A stretch of 14,538 bases of DNA, taken from the NCBI GenBank assembly GCA_026419635.1, contig JANZZB010000026.1, positions 1 to 14,538 on the forward strand, written 5' to 3'. This stretch comes from Clostridiales bacterium (GTDB lineage Bacteria; Bacillota; Clostridia; Oscillospirales; Butyricicoccaceae). Shown piece by piece: positions 6,246 through 13,836 of this stretch. The notes below the pieces were generated by a model. It was given only the letters and a program-made list of their open reading frames with translations. It did no database searches and was not told the DNA's origin. Every line of letters starts with the position of its first letter. Positions within the stretch are counted from its first letter, which is position 1. The position numbers were made by a program, and so were the translations under genes.

Positions 6246-8339
6246 TTAAAACAAGGATGCAACAGATTCGAAAATCTTAATAAATATATTACGCAATCTC
6301 GCAAAAACTCCAACACTTTTATTTGTCGTTTCCAAATCAATTATAGCTTGATTCTCTTCCGTATTGATTTCCTCTGTACGTAAAATAATTTGAACGCTTT
6401 CTGGAGTAGGGTTATTGGAAGATGTAAACGATACAAGGCTCGCTTCCGCGTCCATATTCAGCAAATTATTTTCTTTTTCATATTTGTCGATTTTGTCGTC
6501 AATTGTTTTCTTTATTGTATTATTGGCATTTTTTATAGTTGATGTAGACCCGATACCTTGAATACTTTTCCCCAAAACATTGATCATTCCATTTAATGCG
6601 TTCCTGGTACCATCATCCAGATTGCCGCTGCTTGCTTTTAACGCGGCTTCAAAAGCGGAAAGAAATGCTTTTGAGCTGGACAATGCAGTCTTTATTCGCC
6701 TTGTTAATTCTTCCGTATCTTTCAGCGCACCAACTGCTCCGTCTTTATACTGATTCATCGTATTGTTCAGAACGTAGATATCATCGATTGTATTTTGTCC
6801 TAACTCCAGCAGGCTTTGTATAGAGGCGTTTGCTTTATTCGCGTATTTTAACATGTGCTTTGTGGTATTGCCGCTATCATCTAGCAAATCAAAATAGGAC
6901 TCCACCAAGTCGACCGTGTCACTGGCATGACTGAGATATTGTTTCGACTGAGTACAAACCGATCCAAGCCCGCTGATCAGCGTATTCGATGAGTCGATCA
7001 TATTTTTTAAACTGGGGAATAGTGCTGCAAACAAAGCAGCGTTTGAATCTCCCGTACCCGCCAAATACTCTAATGTTGATTGCAGACTACCCAGCTTCGT
7101 GCTCATTGTTGTAAAACTGCTGCTCATGGAACTCAAAATTGACTGAAGCTGCGTTAAAGTAGTACTTGCACTGCTGATATCAGAATTAATGTTATTAATT
7201 ACATCTTCCCTGTCATCTGATTTTTCATCAAAATCTTTAAGTATCTGCTGCAAATCTTCAACATCGTCATAAATTTTATCAAGTGAACTGTCAAGATTGT
7301 CAAGATCCGATTTAGCCTTGACCAAATTTTTTACCATAGCATTAATATTATTACTCACATCCCCCACCATCTTCTGTGCATTTTGAAGATGCGGTAAGAG
7401 TGTCTCTGTCTGCTCCGCAACTGCAGTGATATCGGACAGGCTTCTGTCTGCATTGTCAAACAGGCCGTTTTTTGCAGAACTCATTGTTCCCCGTGCGCGA
7501 TCTAATAAAGACATACCGGACTGTACCTGCTTGAGTCCCCCTGCCATATTTTCTATGGTACCCAAAAGCACGTTCATACTAGCATTAATCGAGTCCAAAG
7601 AATCCTTTACCGTATCTTTCGCATCTTTTACGTCTTTAATGCCCTTGAACTGATCCAACGTAGCAGGGACCATCATCATAACGACGCCCATCGATTTAAA
7701 GTCTTTTGTTCCGATACGAATCGTATATGTTTTCTCTTCACCCGGGAGTCCTGCAAACAATACCACCTTATAATCTCCGACGGACTGGAGTTGGGCACCT
7801 GGAGCTTCAACGCTCAGATTGTCTTTCATACTGACTGCGGTTCCGACCTGTAAAAGCATATTGTTTTTATAATAATTTGAACTATTTTTGTTAGGAATCG
7901 CTTTTACATTAATTTCAACTAGTCCTGATGCTCCAGCCAGCTTTTTGGCGTCGTATGGTACTCCGTTTAATTTATAGGAAACATCAAAATTCCATGGAAG
8001 AGTTACCGTTTTGTTTTTCGGCGTACATTCAAAATAAAAGCGCCCTGTTTCTTCTCCAAGATTCCAATTAACGGAGTTGCCAGTAACAGTTGGTACCGCA
8101 TCATTTGTCATGTTTACGACTTTACTGTAGGACCCATAATCGGTAAAACTGCCGTTTCCATTTAAGCTATAGCCTTTTACAATATTTACTTGACTAATTT
8201 TACCGTAATAATCCAAATTAGCATACACTGCTTCGTCCGCGGACGCTACCGGAGGGCCGGCATAGGCGAAAGATGATAAGACGGGCATCAGTATTGCCGC
8301 TGCAAGGATCCCCGAAAAAATTCTATGTATTAATTTCAT
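6246..8339 (-). CDS. Secreted long helical protein, partner of the MMPL transporter
   Basis: I do not recognise a named gene. With the start at 8339 the protein has 697 residues. It begins with a signal peptide (MKLIHRIFSG, hydrophobic stretch, AYA before GPP at about 25-27). A beta-rich domain follows (about 35-225), then a long polar helical region rich in D, S, N, L and K (about 235-630), probably coiled-coil. Near the C-terminus are SVQIILRTEE and a short amphipathic segment at the very end. A longer start at 8366 would add nine residues, overlap the upstream gene and lack a Shine-Dalgarno site. The chosen ATG has AAGAAGGGTGA just upstream and lies 19 bp past the transporter stop, so the pair is co-transcribed. 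I infer an extracellular accessory subunit working with the transporter; the substrate is unknown. Confidence 0.75.
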   Translation of the reverse strand: MKLIHRIFSGILAAAILMPVLSSFAYAGPPVASADEAVYANLDYYGKISQVNIVKGYSLNGNGSFTDYGSYSKVVNMTNDAVPTVTGNSVNWNLGEETGRFYFECTPKNKTVTLPWNFDVSYKLNGVPYDAKKLAGASGLVEINVKAIPNKNSSNYYKNNMLLQVGTAVSMKDNLSVEAPGAQLQSVGDYKVVLFAGLPGEEKTYTIRIGTKDFKSMGVVMMMVPATLDQFKGIKDVKDAKDTVKDSLDSINASMNVLLGTIENMAGGLKQVQSGMSLLDRARGTMSSAKNGLFDNADRSLSDITAVAEQTETLLPHLQNAQKMVGDVSNNINAMVKNLVKAKSDLDNLDSSLDKIYDDVEDLQQILKDFDEKSDDREDVINNINSDISSASTTLTQLQSILSSMSSSFTTMSTKLGSLQSTLEYLAGTGDSNAALFAALFPSLKNMIDSSNTLISGLGSVCTQSKQYLSHASDTVDLVESYFDLLDDSGNTTKHMLKYANKANASIQSLLELGQNTIDDIYVLNNTMNQYKDGAVGALKDTEELTRRIKTALSSSKAFLSAFEAALKASSGNLDDGTRNALNGMINVLGKSIQGIGSTSTIKNANNTIKKTIDDKIDKYEKENNLLNMDAEASLVSFTSSNNPTPESVQIILRTEEINTEENQAIIDLETTNKSVGVFARLRNIFIKIFESVASLF

Positions 8340-8358
8340 AAAATCACCCTTCTTGACC

Positions 8359-10500
8359 TTATCCATTCTTCAAAGCGGTCTCTCTGAACGAATGCAATTG
8401 TTTTATTATCCGCTTTTGCCGCAGTCGGCTTTTTGTGATTTGATTGTCAAACAAGTGGAGTAAAGCGGGAAGTAAAATAATAACCAGCGCCATACTAAAA
8501 AGCGCTCCTCTTCCGATCAAATGCCCAATATCTCCAATGGCAGTAATAGAAGAGGTAAAGTGCAAAATATATCCCACGCTTGCAAGGATCATGCCCGAAG
8601 TTAAAACGGGCGGTGCGGTGGTTTTTACAGCGTCAATCAACGCTCCGGTTCTATCTGTCCCGCCTTTACGGCAGTTTAAGTAATTATTCGTCATCAGGAT
8701 GGAATAATCCACGGTTGCACCAAGCTGAATACAGCTTACGATGATGTAGCCCATAAACACCATCTTTTCTCCCACAAGATAAGGAAAAGCCATATTGATA
8801 AAGATGGCGACTTCAATTGGGATAATAACAAGAACCGGTATAAAAATAGATTTGAATACGATCATTACTACAAACGCAACGCCCAGCAAAGACAACAGAT
8901 CGACAAAGTCATAGTCTTTTGTAATGGTTGTTTTAATATCCTGCGTACACGGCGTAACGCCTACTACATAAGAATGATTCGGATAATATTGTTTTACAAT
9001 GGACTGAATCTGATCAGAGCACTCGAAGGCTAAACTGCTCTCACTCTTTGTTTTTATGTATACCAATATTCTGGAATAGTCTTTCGTGTGTAGTCGACTT
9101 AAAATACTGTCCGGTAAAATACTTTCCGGAATACCCTGAGGTAATGTATTTGCGAGGGAAGTAACACTTTTAACAAAACTCAGGTCGCTGATTGTATCGG
9201 ATAGTTGTTTTTCTTTTACCATTGAAGTGTTTGGCACTAACAGCAAAAGCAAGTTGCTTCGTCCAAACTGCGCATTGATTGCCTGCTCATCTTCGTAAAC
9301 CTTTGTTCCTTCGCTGGCGCCTACTGAATCGTTTCCGTAAAGAAAATCATTCAAACCTTTTCCAACGTAAGACGGTATCGTAAGGATTAGCACTAAAATG
9401 ATGACGACAAAACGACTTTTATATACCATTTCGCCGAATTTTTGAAACGAAGGTACAAAAGACCTGTGCGCCGTTTTTTCTATTAAGCCAGACCACTTCA
9501 TAATAAGCGACGGCATAAGAAAAAGGACAGTAATAAGACTGACAAAAATTCCTTTAGCCAGAACGATCCCCATGTCAAATCCTATTGAAAACTTCATAAG
9601 AGTTAACGCAACAAAACCGATAATGGTAGCCACTCCGCATGCCAAAATTGAGTCTGCAGAATGGCGAATAGCGTTTGCTATCGCTTTTTTAGGTTCTACT
9701 CCCGCTTCTTTTTCGCTTGTAAACGAATGAATCAAAAAAATGGAGTAATCCATTGCAACGGCCAATTGTAATATTGCGGACACACTGGAAGTTAAAAAGG
9801 ATATTTCGCCCAGAAAAATATTTGTGCCATTATTGATCATAATAGCAATGCCCATTACAAGTAGAAACAAAACCGGCTCAAACCAGGAAGTGGTCGTATG
9901 GCACAAAATAATGATAATCATAACCACTCCGATAATCGTAGCGTTGGTTATTTCCTTATTAAGGCTTTCATTTAGCGATTTATTTTGCACGGCCGAGCCG
10001 ATAAAGTGCCCTTTATTCCCGGTTATTGTCTTCATTTCACTGATTGCCTTTGATGTAATTGGGCTTGAATCCTCTTCTTTGAAGACAATATCCATAACGG
10101 CATGCCCGTTTTTAAAATAATCTTCAATGTCTTTTGCTTTGATAAACTCGTTTGACTGATAAATTTCCGTTTTCGTATCCGCCCATAGAACTAAATCAAC
10201 GCCGTCAACCGCAGCAAGTTTGTCTTTATACGCTTTTGCTTCGTATAAAGATACATTGTCAAGCATTACCCGTGCCGTTCCCGGATAGCCAAATTCCTTT
10301 TTCATAATATCAATGCCCTGTTTTGACAAAACGGTATTTGGCAGATATTTCGTTAAATCGTAATTGATTTTGACAAAGTGGTTGCAAAAAAGACTTAGCA
10401 AAAAAACAATACCAAAGAAAACCTGAATGCGTCTTTGTTTATTGACGATAAAATCCACGACGCTGTGCGAATGTTTATTTGGTTTAATATGTAATTTCAT
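8359..10500 (-). CDS. MMPL/RND-type (HAE3-like) 12-helix transporter
   Basis: This 713-residue membrane protein is built as two similar halves, each with one N-terminal helix, a large outer domain and a five-helix block. The YDLTKYLPN segment after helix 1 is typical of MMPL proteins. Each half has the conserved membrane aspartate of the RND proton path: AMDYSIFL (D251) and ATVDYSILM (D598). It probably moves a lipid, hydrophobic compound or drug out of the cytoplasmic membrane using the proton gradient. The ATG at 10500 is chosen because AAGGAG lies nine bases upstream. A GTG at 10536 would add 12 residues but has no Shine-Dalgarno site and falls in a hairpin. TetR lies upstream and the secreted helical protein downstream on the same strand. 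Confidence 0.88.
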   Translation of the reverse strand: MKLHIKPNKHSHSVVDFIVNKQRRIQVFFGIVFLLSLFCNHFVKINYDLTKYLPNTVLSKQGIDIMKKEFGYPGTARVMLDNVSLYEAKAYKDKLAAVDGVDLVLWADTKTEIYQSNEFIKAKDIEDYFKNGHAVMDIVFKEEDSSPITSKAISEMKTITGNKGHFIGSAVQNKSLNESLNKEITNATIIGVVMIIIILCHTTTSWFEPVLFLLVMGIAIMINNGTNIFLGEISFLTSSVSAILQLAVAMDYSIFLIHSFTSEKEAGVEPKKAIANAIRHSADSILACGVATIIGFVALTLMKFSIGFDMGIVLAKGIFVSLITVLFLMPSLIMKWSGLIEKTAHRSFVPSFQKFGEMVYKSRFVVIILVLILTIPSYVGKGLNDFLYGNDSVGASEGTKVYEDEQAINAQFGRSNLLLLLVPNTSMVKEKQLSDTISDLSFVKSVTSLANTLPQGIPESILPDSILSRLHTKDYSRILVYIKTKSESSLAFECSDQIQSIVKQYYPNHSYVVGVTPCTQDIKTTITKDYDFVDLLSLLGVAFVVMIVFKSIFIPVLVIIPIEVAIFINMAFPYLVGEKMVFMGYIIVSCIQLGATVDYSILMTNNYLNCRKGGTDRTGALIDAVKTTAPPVLTSGMILASVGYILHFTSSITAIGDIGHLIGRGALFSMALVIILLPALLHLFDNQITKSRLRQKRIIKQLHSFRETALKNG

Positions 10501-10535
10501 TGCTTTGCTCTCCTTATCAGAGATCTCCCAGGCCA

Positions 10536-10553
10536 CCCGTCAAAACTGACGGG
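10536..10553. repeat. 7-bp perfect hairpin in the transporter leader
   Basis: CCCGTCA (10536-10542) pairs with TGACGGG (10547-10553) around a four-base loop. It lies in the 115-bp gap between the TetR stop and the transporter start. No T-run follows, so it is unlikely to be a terminator. It could be a protein-binding palindrome or an mRNA structure near the Shine-Dalgarno site. Confidence 0.45.
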
Positions 10554-10615
10554 AAGAGAGCCTTTTAGATGCTACGGTTTGACATTAATCCAAATTTAAA
10601 GTTTTATTTACGATG

Positions 10616-11221
10616 TCAGGAAGCAATGATTCGAGTAATAGAACGATAAAGCTCCGGCTTAATTCGGTCAATCGGATAAGGTATTCCTAAGACTATAGAG
10701 TTATAGCAGACTGCTCCAACCATTGAAACGATAATAAACAGACGCTGTCTCGCTATTTCGCTGTCTCCTCCGTTTGTTATAAACTTCTGTATAAACGTTT
10801 GCTTTGCACCATCCATTTCCTCGTAGGTAAGAGCTTTTTCATAAAGATCCCAAGATAAATTTTTATAAATCAACGCAAGCAGTTTTTTATCACTTTTGAA
10901 ATATTCCACCAGATGATCAACAAAAACAATGACGTTATCTAAAAAATTCATTTCCTGTTTTTGCTGCTTATCTGCCACCGCTTTCATCGCGTTGTTAATG
11001 ACATCCGTACTTTTTCGTAAAATTACTTTGTCTACAAGATCATATTTATCCTTGCAGTACAGATAGAAAGTTCCTTTTGCAACGCCTGCGTTTTTTACAA
11101 TGTCATCTATCCTGGTATTATGCACACCGATCGATGTGAACAATTCATAAGCGGCATCACGTAATTTAGCCATTTTCAAACTTTTGTTATCCGTTATTTT
11201 TGCTTTTTTTACCGTCTCCAC
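10616..11221 (-). CDS. TetR/AcrR-family transcriptional regulator
   Basis: This 201-residue protein has the standard TetR layout. The N-terminal helix-turn-helix spans about residues 21-65 and includes the TRIDDIVKNAGVAKGTFYLY stretch, where GVAKGTFY is the family hallmark. The C-terminal half is a variable, helical ligand-binding region. It should repress the transporter operon downstream and release on binding a ligand, which cannot be predicted here. The start used is GTG at 11221; an in-frame TAA lies upstream. The Shine-Dalgarno is weak (AGGG only two bases before the GTG), so a later start such as M17 is possible, though it would leave little of the protein's N-terminus. The gene has a perfect promoter and a palindrome over its likely transcript start. 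Confidence 0.88.
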   Translation of the reverse strand: METVKKAKITDNKSLKMAKLRDAAYELFTSIGVHNTRIDDIVKNAGVAKGTFYLYCKDKYDLVDKVILRKSTDVINNAMKAVADKQQKQEMNFLDNVIVFVDHLVEYFKSDKKLLALIYKNLSWDLYEKALTYEEMDGAKQTFIQKFITNGGDSEIARQRLFIIVSMVGAVCYNSIVLGIPYPIDRIKPELYRSITRIIAS

Positions 11222-11248
11222 ATCCCTATAAATTTACATATCAAAAAA

Positions 11249-11261
11249 TGACTTTTAGTCA
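11249..11261. promoter_or_regulatory. Palindrome, likely TetR operator
   Basis: TGACT-TTT-AGTCA is a perfect palindrome just downstream of the TetR -10 box, over the predicted transcript start. This is a typical place for autorepression. The link to this TetR is inferred from position. Confidence 0.5.
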
Positions 11262-11269
11262 GTAATTGA

Positions 11270-11298
11270 ATTATAGTGCGATGATTTTGCGTTGTCAA
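11270..11298 (-). promoter_or_regulatory. Consensus sigma-A promoter of the TetR operon
   Basis: On the minus strand TTGACA (11298-11293) and TATAAT (11275-11270) are separated by 17 bp. Both hexamers match the consensus perfectly. The transcript should start near 11263, giving a leader of about 42 nt. It is divergent from the trp promoter; the roughly 100 bp between them (11299-11399) is very AT-rich and holds nothing else I can support. Confidence 0.85.
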
Positions 11299-11399
11299 TT
11301 AAAAACCCGACAAAAAATAGCTTGAATAAAAAATAAATTTGTTTAATATATGACGAATTTATAAAGGTTCATTTTCATATATTGGGTTAAATTATTATA

Positions 11400-11428
11400 T
11401 TGACATATCGGAAACAACAAAATATAAT
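11400..11428 (+). promoter_or_regulatory. Consensus sigma-A promoter of the trp operon
   Basis: TTGACA at 11400-11405 and TATAAT at 11423-11428 are separated by 17 bp, a perfect consensus match. The transcript should start near 11435, just before the T-box Stem I. A strong constitutive promoter fits control by attenuation downstream. Confidence 0.9.
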
Positions 11429-11439
11429 CAACTTAAAGA

Positions 11440-11721
11440 TAAACCATTGAGCAAGAGAAGTACGAAAAATCGGGTGTATCCAGAGAGCCTGCATGTTGGT
11501 GAGATTGCGGCAGCATAGATTTTTCCGAATGGGCTTGCGAGGGCGACTTGAAACTGCAATGCGGGAGTAGACGTCGACGGGAACCCTGTCCGTTATCAGT
11601 GGGGTGCATATGATGGTATGCAAAAAGAGTGGGCGATTTTTAATCGTCAATTTGGGTGGTATCGCAGAAGTTTTTTAAAGCTTTTGTCCCTGTTTGGGGA
11701 CAAAAGCTTTTTTTATTTTTT
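11440..11721 (+). promoter_or_regulatory. T-box leader with Trp (UGG) specifier
   Basis: This leader senses uncharged tRNA-Trp and controls read-through into trpE. Stem I shows a kink-turn (CC/GG at 11444-11445 and 11541-11542, a three-base bulge, tandem G-A pairs 11449/11540 and 11450/11539), a lower helix GCAAG/CTTGC (11451-11455 with 11534-11538) and an upper helix GAAAAATC/GATTTTTC (11464-11471 with 11518-11525). The loop between them holds AGAAGTAC on one side and CGAATGGG on the other, with specifier TGG at 11530-11532. AGAGAGCC and TTGGTGAGA mark the tRNA-contacting upper part. Then come an ACGG/CCGT element (11577-11593), Stem III TGCATA/TATGCA (11605-11622), and the T-box TTGGGTGGTATCGC. 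The antiterminator pairs GGG with CCC (11654-11656, 11688-11690) and GCAGAAG with CTTTTGT (11664-11670, 11681-11687), leaving the 7-nt bulge TGGTATC. It excludes the terminator. Confidence 0.95.
11677..11721 (+). terminator. T-box regulated intrinsic terminator
   Basis: AAAGCTTTTGTCCC (11677-11690) pairs perfectly over 14 bp with GGGACAAAAGCTTT (11697-11710) around a six-base loop, followed by a long T-rich tail. Its left arm is shared with the antiterminator, so the two folds compete. Charged tRNA-Trp or free leader should favour this stem. Confidence 0.93.
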
Positions 11722-11751
11722 GTAACTTCCAAACACTCTGAAAATGAAAGA

Positions 11752-11782
11752 AAGGAGTTTTCATCCCATCAATTGATGAAAA
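11752..11782 (+). promoter_or_regulatory. Shine-Dalgarno followed by hairpin before trpE start
   Basis: AAAGGAG ends at 11757 and is directly followed by a perfect 8-bp stem, TTTTCATC (11758-11765) with GATGAAAA (11775-11782), loop nine bases. The start codon lies beyond the stem (GTG 11786 or ATG 11795). In linear distance the Shine-Dalgarno is too far away; folded, it comes within about 3 or 12 nt. The stem may thus bring the ribosome site next to the start codon. Confidence 0.5.
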
Positions 11783-11794
11783 ACTGTGGTTTTT

Positions 11795-13252
11795 ATGATA
11801 AGTCCGAACTGTGAAAAAATTGTTGAGCTTGCAAAAACCTACAACACAATACCGATTTGCAGGGAAATCTACGCAGACGTGATCACACCGATCACATTGC
11901 TCCGCAAATTATCTCAGATAAGTGATCGGTATTACCTTTTAGAAAGTGTTGAAGGCGGAGAAAAATGGGCGAGATACTCCTTTTTAGGTTTTGATCCTGT
12001 TCTTCGTGTAACATGCCAAAACAAAACTGTCATAATTGAAAGCAATGAAGAAAAAGTGATAAACACATCAAAACCTCTTGATGTGTTAAGAGAGATATTA
12101 TCAAACTACCGCTCACCAAAACTTCCCGATCTTCCACCTTTTACCGGAGGATTTGTCGGATATTTCGCGTATTCCATGATCGGATATGCTGAGCCTACGC
12201 TCAACATCAAAACAGACGGGTCTAATGATTTTGACCTGATGCTTTTTGATAAAGTCATTGTCTATGACCACTTAAAGCAGAAAATCTGCGTCGTCGTAAA
12301 TATGCACACAGATCGTGTTATGGAAAACTACGGAAAAGCGGTATCGGAGATTGATAAGATTGTTCGGTTGATTACCGATACACAAACTCTCCCGAAATTA
12401 AGCGCGGATAAAAAGGCGGATTTTTCTTGCAATGTTTCTAAAGAGACCTATTGCGCAATGGTGGAAAAAACAAAGGAATATATCGTTGACGGCGATATCT
12501 TCCAGGCAGTTATTTCCCGCCGGTTTGAAAGTCCCTATCAAAGCAGCCTATTAAACGCTTATCGAGTGTTACGTACAACCAACCCATCCCCATACATGGT
12601 CTTTATGCAGATGGATGATCTTGAAATCATGTGTTCTTCCCCCGAAACTCTGGTTCGATTAAAGGATGGAAGACTCTCCACATTTCCGGTCGCCGGGTCA
12701 AGACCGAGAGGGATAACCGACGAAGAAGATATCGCCCTTGAGAGGGAACTTCTTTCAGATGAAAAAGAATTATCTGAACACAATATGCTGGTGGATCTTG
12801 CAAGAAACGATCTCGGCAAAATTTCGGAGTTCTCTTCCGTAAAAGTAATGGATTATATGATGATCCATCGGTATTCCAAAATCATGCATATTGCCTCACA
12901 CGTTGAAAGCGATATCCGCCGCGACCGCGATGCGCTGGATGCGATCGAATCCATTCTCCCTGCCGGTACCTTATCAGGCGCTCCAAAAATCAGGGCGTGC
13001 GAAATTATTGAAGAGCTCGAAAAAGAACCGCGCGGTATATATGGCGGAGCAATCGGTTATCTGAACTTTACAGGAAACCTTGATACCTGCATTGCCATTC
13101 GTATGGCCGTTAAGAAAAATGGAAAGGTAACCGTTCAGGCGGGCGGCGGCATTGTTGCGGATAGTATTCCTGAAAAGGAGTATGAGGAAGCGGGCAACAA
13201 GGCAAAAGCAGTAATCAATGCCATTTTAAGCGCAAATGAGGTAGATGACTGA
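11795..13252 (+). CDS. trpE: Anthranilate synthase component I
   Basis: TrpE makes anthranilate from chorismate with ammonia supplied by TrpG, the first step of tryptophan synthesis. The 485-residue length is normal. LLES (about residues 48-51) and RYSFLG (about 60-65) belong to the N-terminal tryptophan feedback site. The chorismate-binding domain is complete: GDIFQAVISRRF (about 233-244), PVAGSRPRG (298-306), ELSEHNMLVDLARNDLG (325-341), PAGTLSGAPKIRA (389-401), and GGAIGYL and QAGGGIVADS near the end. The ATG at 11795 fits the usual MISP-type start; a GTG at 11786 would add three residues, and an in-frame TGA blocks anything earlier. The gene follows the Trp T-box and its stop overlaps the trpG start (TGATG), suggesting coupled translation. 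Confidence 0.96.
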   Translation: MISPNCEKIVELAKTYNTIPICREIYADVITPITLLRKLSQISDRYYLLESVEGGEKWARYSFLGFDPVLRVTCQNKTVIIESNEEKVINTSKPLDVLREILSNYRSPKLPDLPPFTGGFVGYFAYSMIGYAEPTLNIKTDGSNDFDLMLFDKVIVYDHLKQKICVVVNMHTDRVMENYGKAVSEIDKIVRLITDTQTLPKLSADKKADFSCNVSKETYCAMVEKTKEYIVDGDIFQAVISRRFESPYQSSLLNAYRVLRTTNPSPYMVFMQMDDLEIMCSSPETLVRLKDGRLSTFPVAGSRPRGITDEEDIALERELLSDEKELSEHNMLVDLARNDLGKISEFSSVKVMDYMMIHRYSKIMHIASHVESDIRRDRDALDAIESILPAGTLSGAPKIRACEIIEELEKEPRGIYGGAIGYLNFTGNLDTCIAIRMAVKKNGKVTVQAGGGIVADSIPEKEYEEAGNKAKAVINAILSANEVDD

Positions 13253-13836
13253 TGATTTTAATGGTTGATAACTACGACAGTTTTACTTATAACCTTTATC
13301 AACTTGCCGGTGCAATAAATCCGGATATTCGGGTAATCCGCAACGACGAAATGACAATTGATGATATTCGAAAGTTGAATCCTTCGCACATCGTTTTATC
13401 CCCCGGCCCTGGTTATCCGAAGGACGCAGGAATATGCGAGGATGTGGTTCGGAATCTGAAAGGGGAATATCCGATTCTGGGAATTTGCCTTGGACACCAG
13501 GCAATTTGTGAAGCCTTTGGTTCCGAGATTACACACGCAAAAAAGCTAATGCACGGAAAAAAGAGCACGATAAAGATTAAAAGTAGCTGCCCTCTTTTTA
13601 AGGGTCTTCCGGAAAAAATAGATGCAGCACGGTACCATTCTCTGATTGCAAAGCGAGATACTGTACCTGCAGAGCTCCAAGTGATTGCTGAAGATGAGAT
13701 GGGCGAAGTGATGGCGGTAAAACATAAACTCTATGATGTTTATGGGCTGCAGTTTCATCCGGAATCTGTTTTAACACCGGACGGGGAAATCATAATAAAA
13801 AATTTCTTGAGTTTGGAGAGTAGCAATCATGATTAA
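13252..13836 (+). CDS. trpG: Anthranilate synthase component II, glutamine amidotransferase
   Basis: This 194-residue class I glutamine amidotransferase releases ammonia from glutamine for TrpE. The N-terminal DNYDSFTYNL is characteristic of the TrpG/PabA group. SPGPGYP (50-56) forms the oxyanion region, GICLGHQ contains the catalytic C79, and QFHPES supplies H169 and E171 of the triad. It is a stand-alone subunit, not fused to TrpD as in some bacteria. Its ATG overlaps the trpE stop. It might also serve as PabA for folate synthesis, since trp-linked TrpG proteins sometimes do, but nothing here shows this. Confidence 0.95.
   Translation: MILMVDNYDSFTYNLYQLAGAINPDIRVIRNDEMTIDDIRKLNPSHIVLSPGPGYPKDAGICEDVVRNLKGEYPILGICLGHQAICEAFGSEITHAKKLMHGKKSTIKIKSSCPLFKGLPEKIDAARYHSLIAKRDTVPAELQVIAEDEMGEVMAVKHKLYDVYGLQFHPESVLTPDGEIIIKNFLSLESSNHD

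Noticed and set aside
8340..8366. Longer start for the secreted helical protein at 8366
   Set aside because: It has no Shine-Dalgarno and puts nine charged residues before the signal peptide; the ATG at 8339 has a good site.
10501..10536. GTG start at 10536 for the MMPL transporter
   Set aside because: No Shine-Dalgarno precedes it and it lies within a hairpin arm; the ATG at 10500 has AAGGAG at a suitable distance.
10579..10608. TTGACA-like and TTTTAT-like pair on the plus strand after tetR
   Set aside because: No plus-strand gene follows; the stretch is AT-rich and the match is most likely chance.
11387..11650. 87-codon minus-strand open frame in the tetR-trpE gap
   Set aside because: It lies across the trp promoter and the T-box Stem I region, has no convincing ribosome site or known protein features, and its sequence is explained by RNA structure.
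11776..11814. 12-codon frame beginning at ATG 11776, possible leader peptide
   Set aside because: It has no Trp codons and its ATG lies within the hairpin stem; control by tryptophan is already explained by the T-box.
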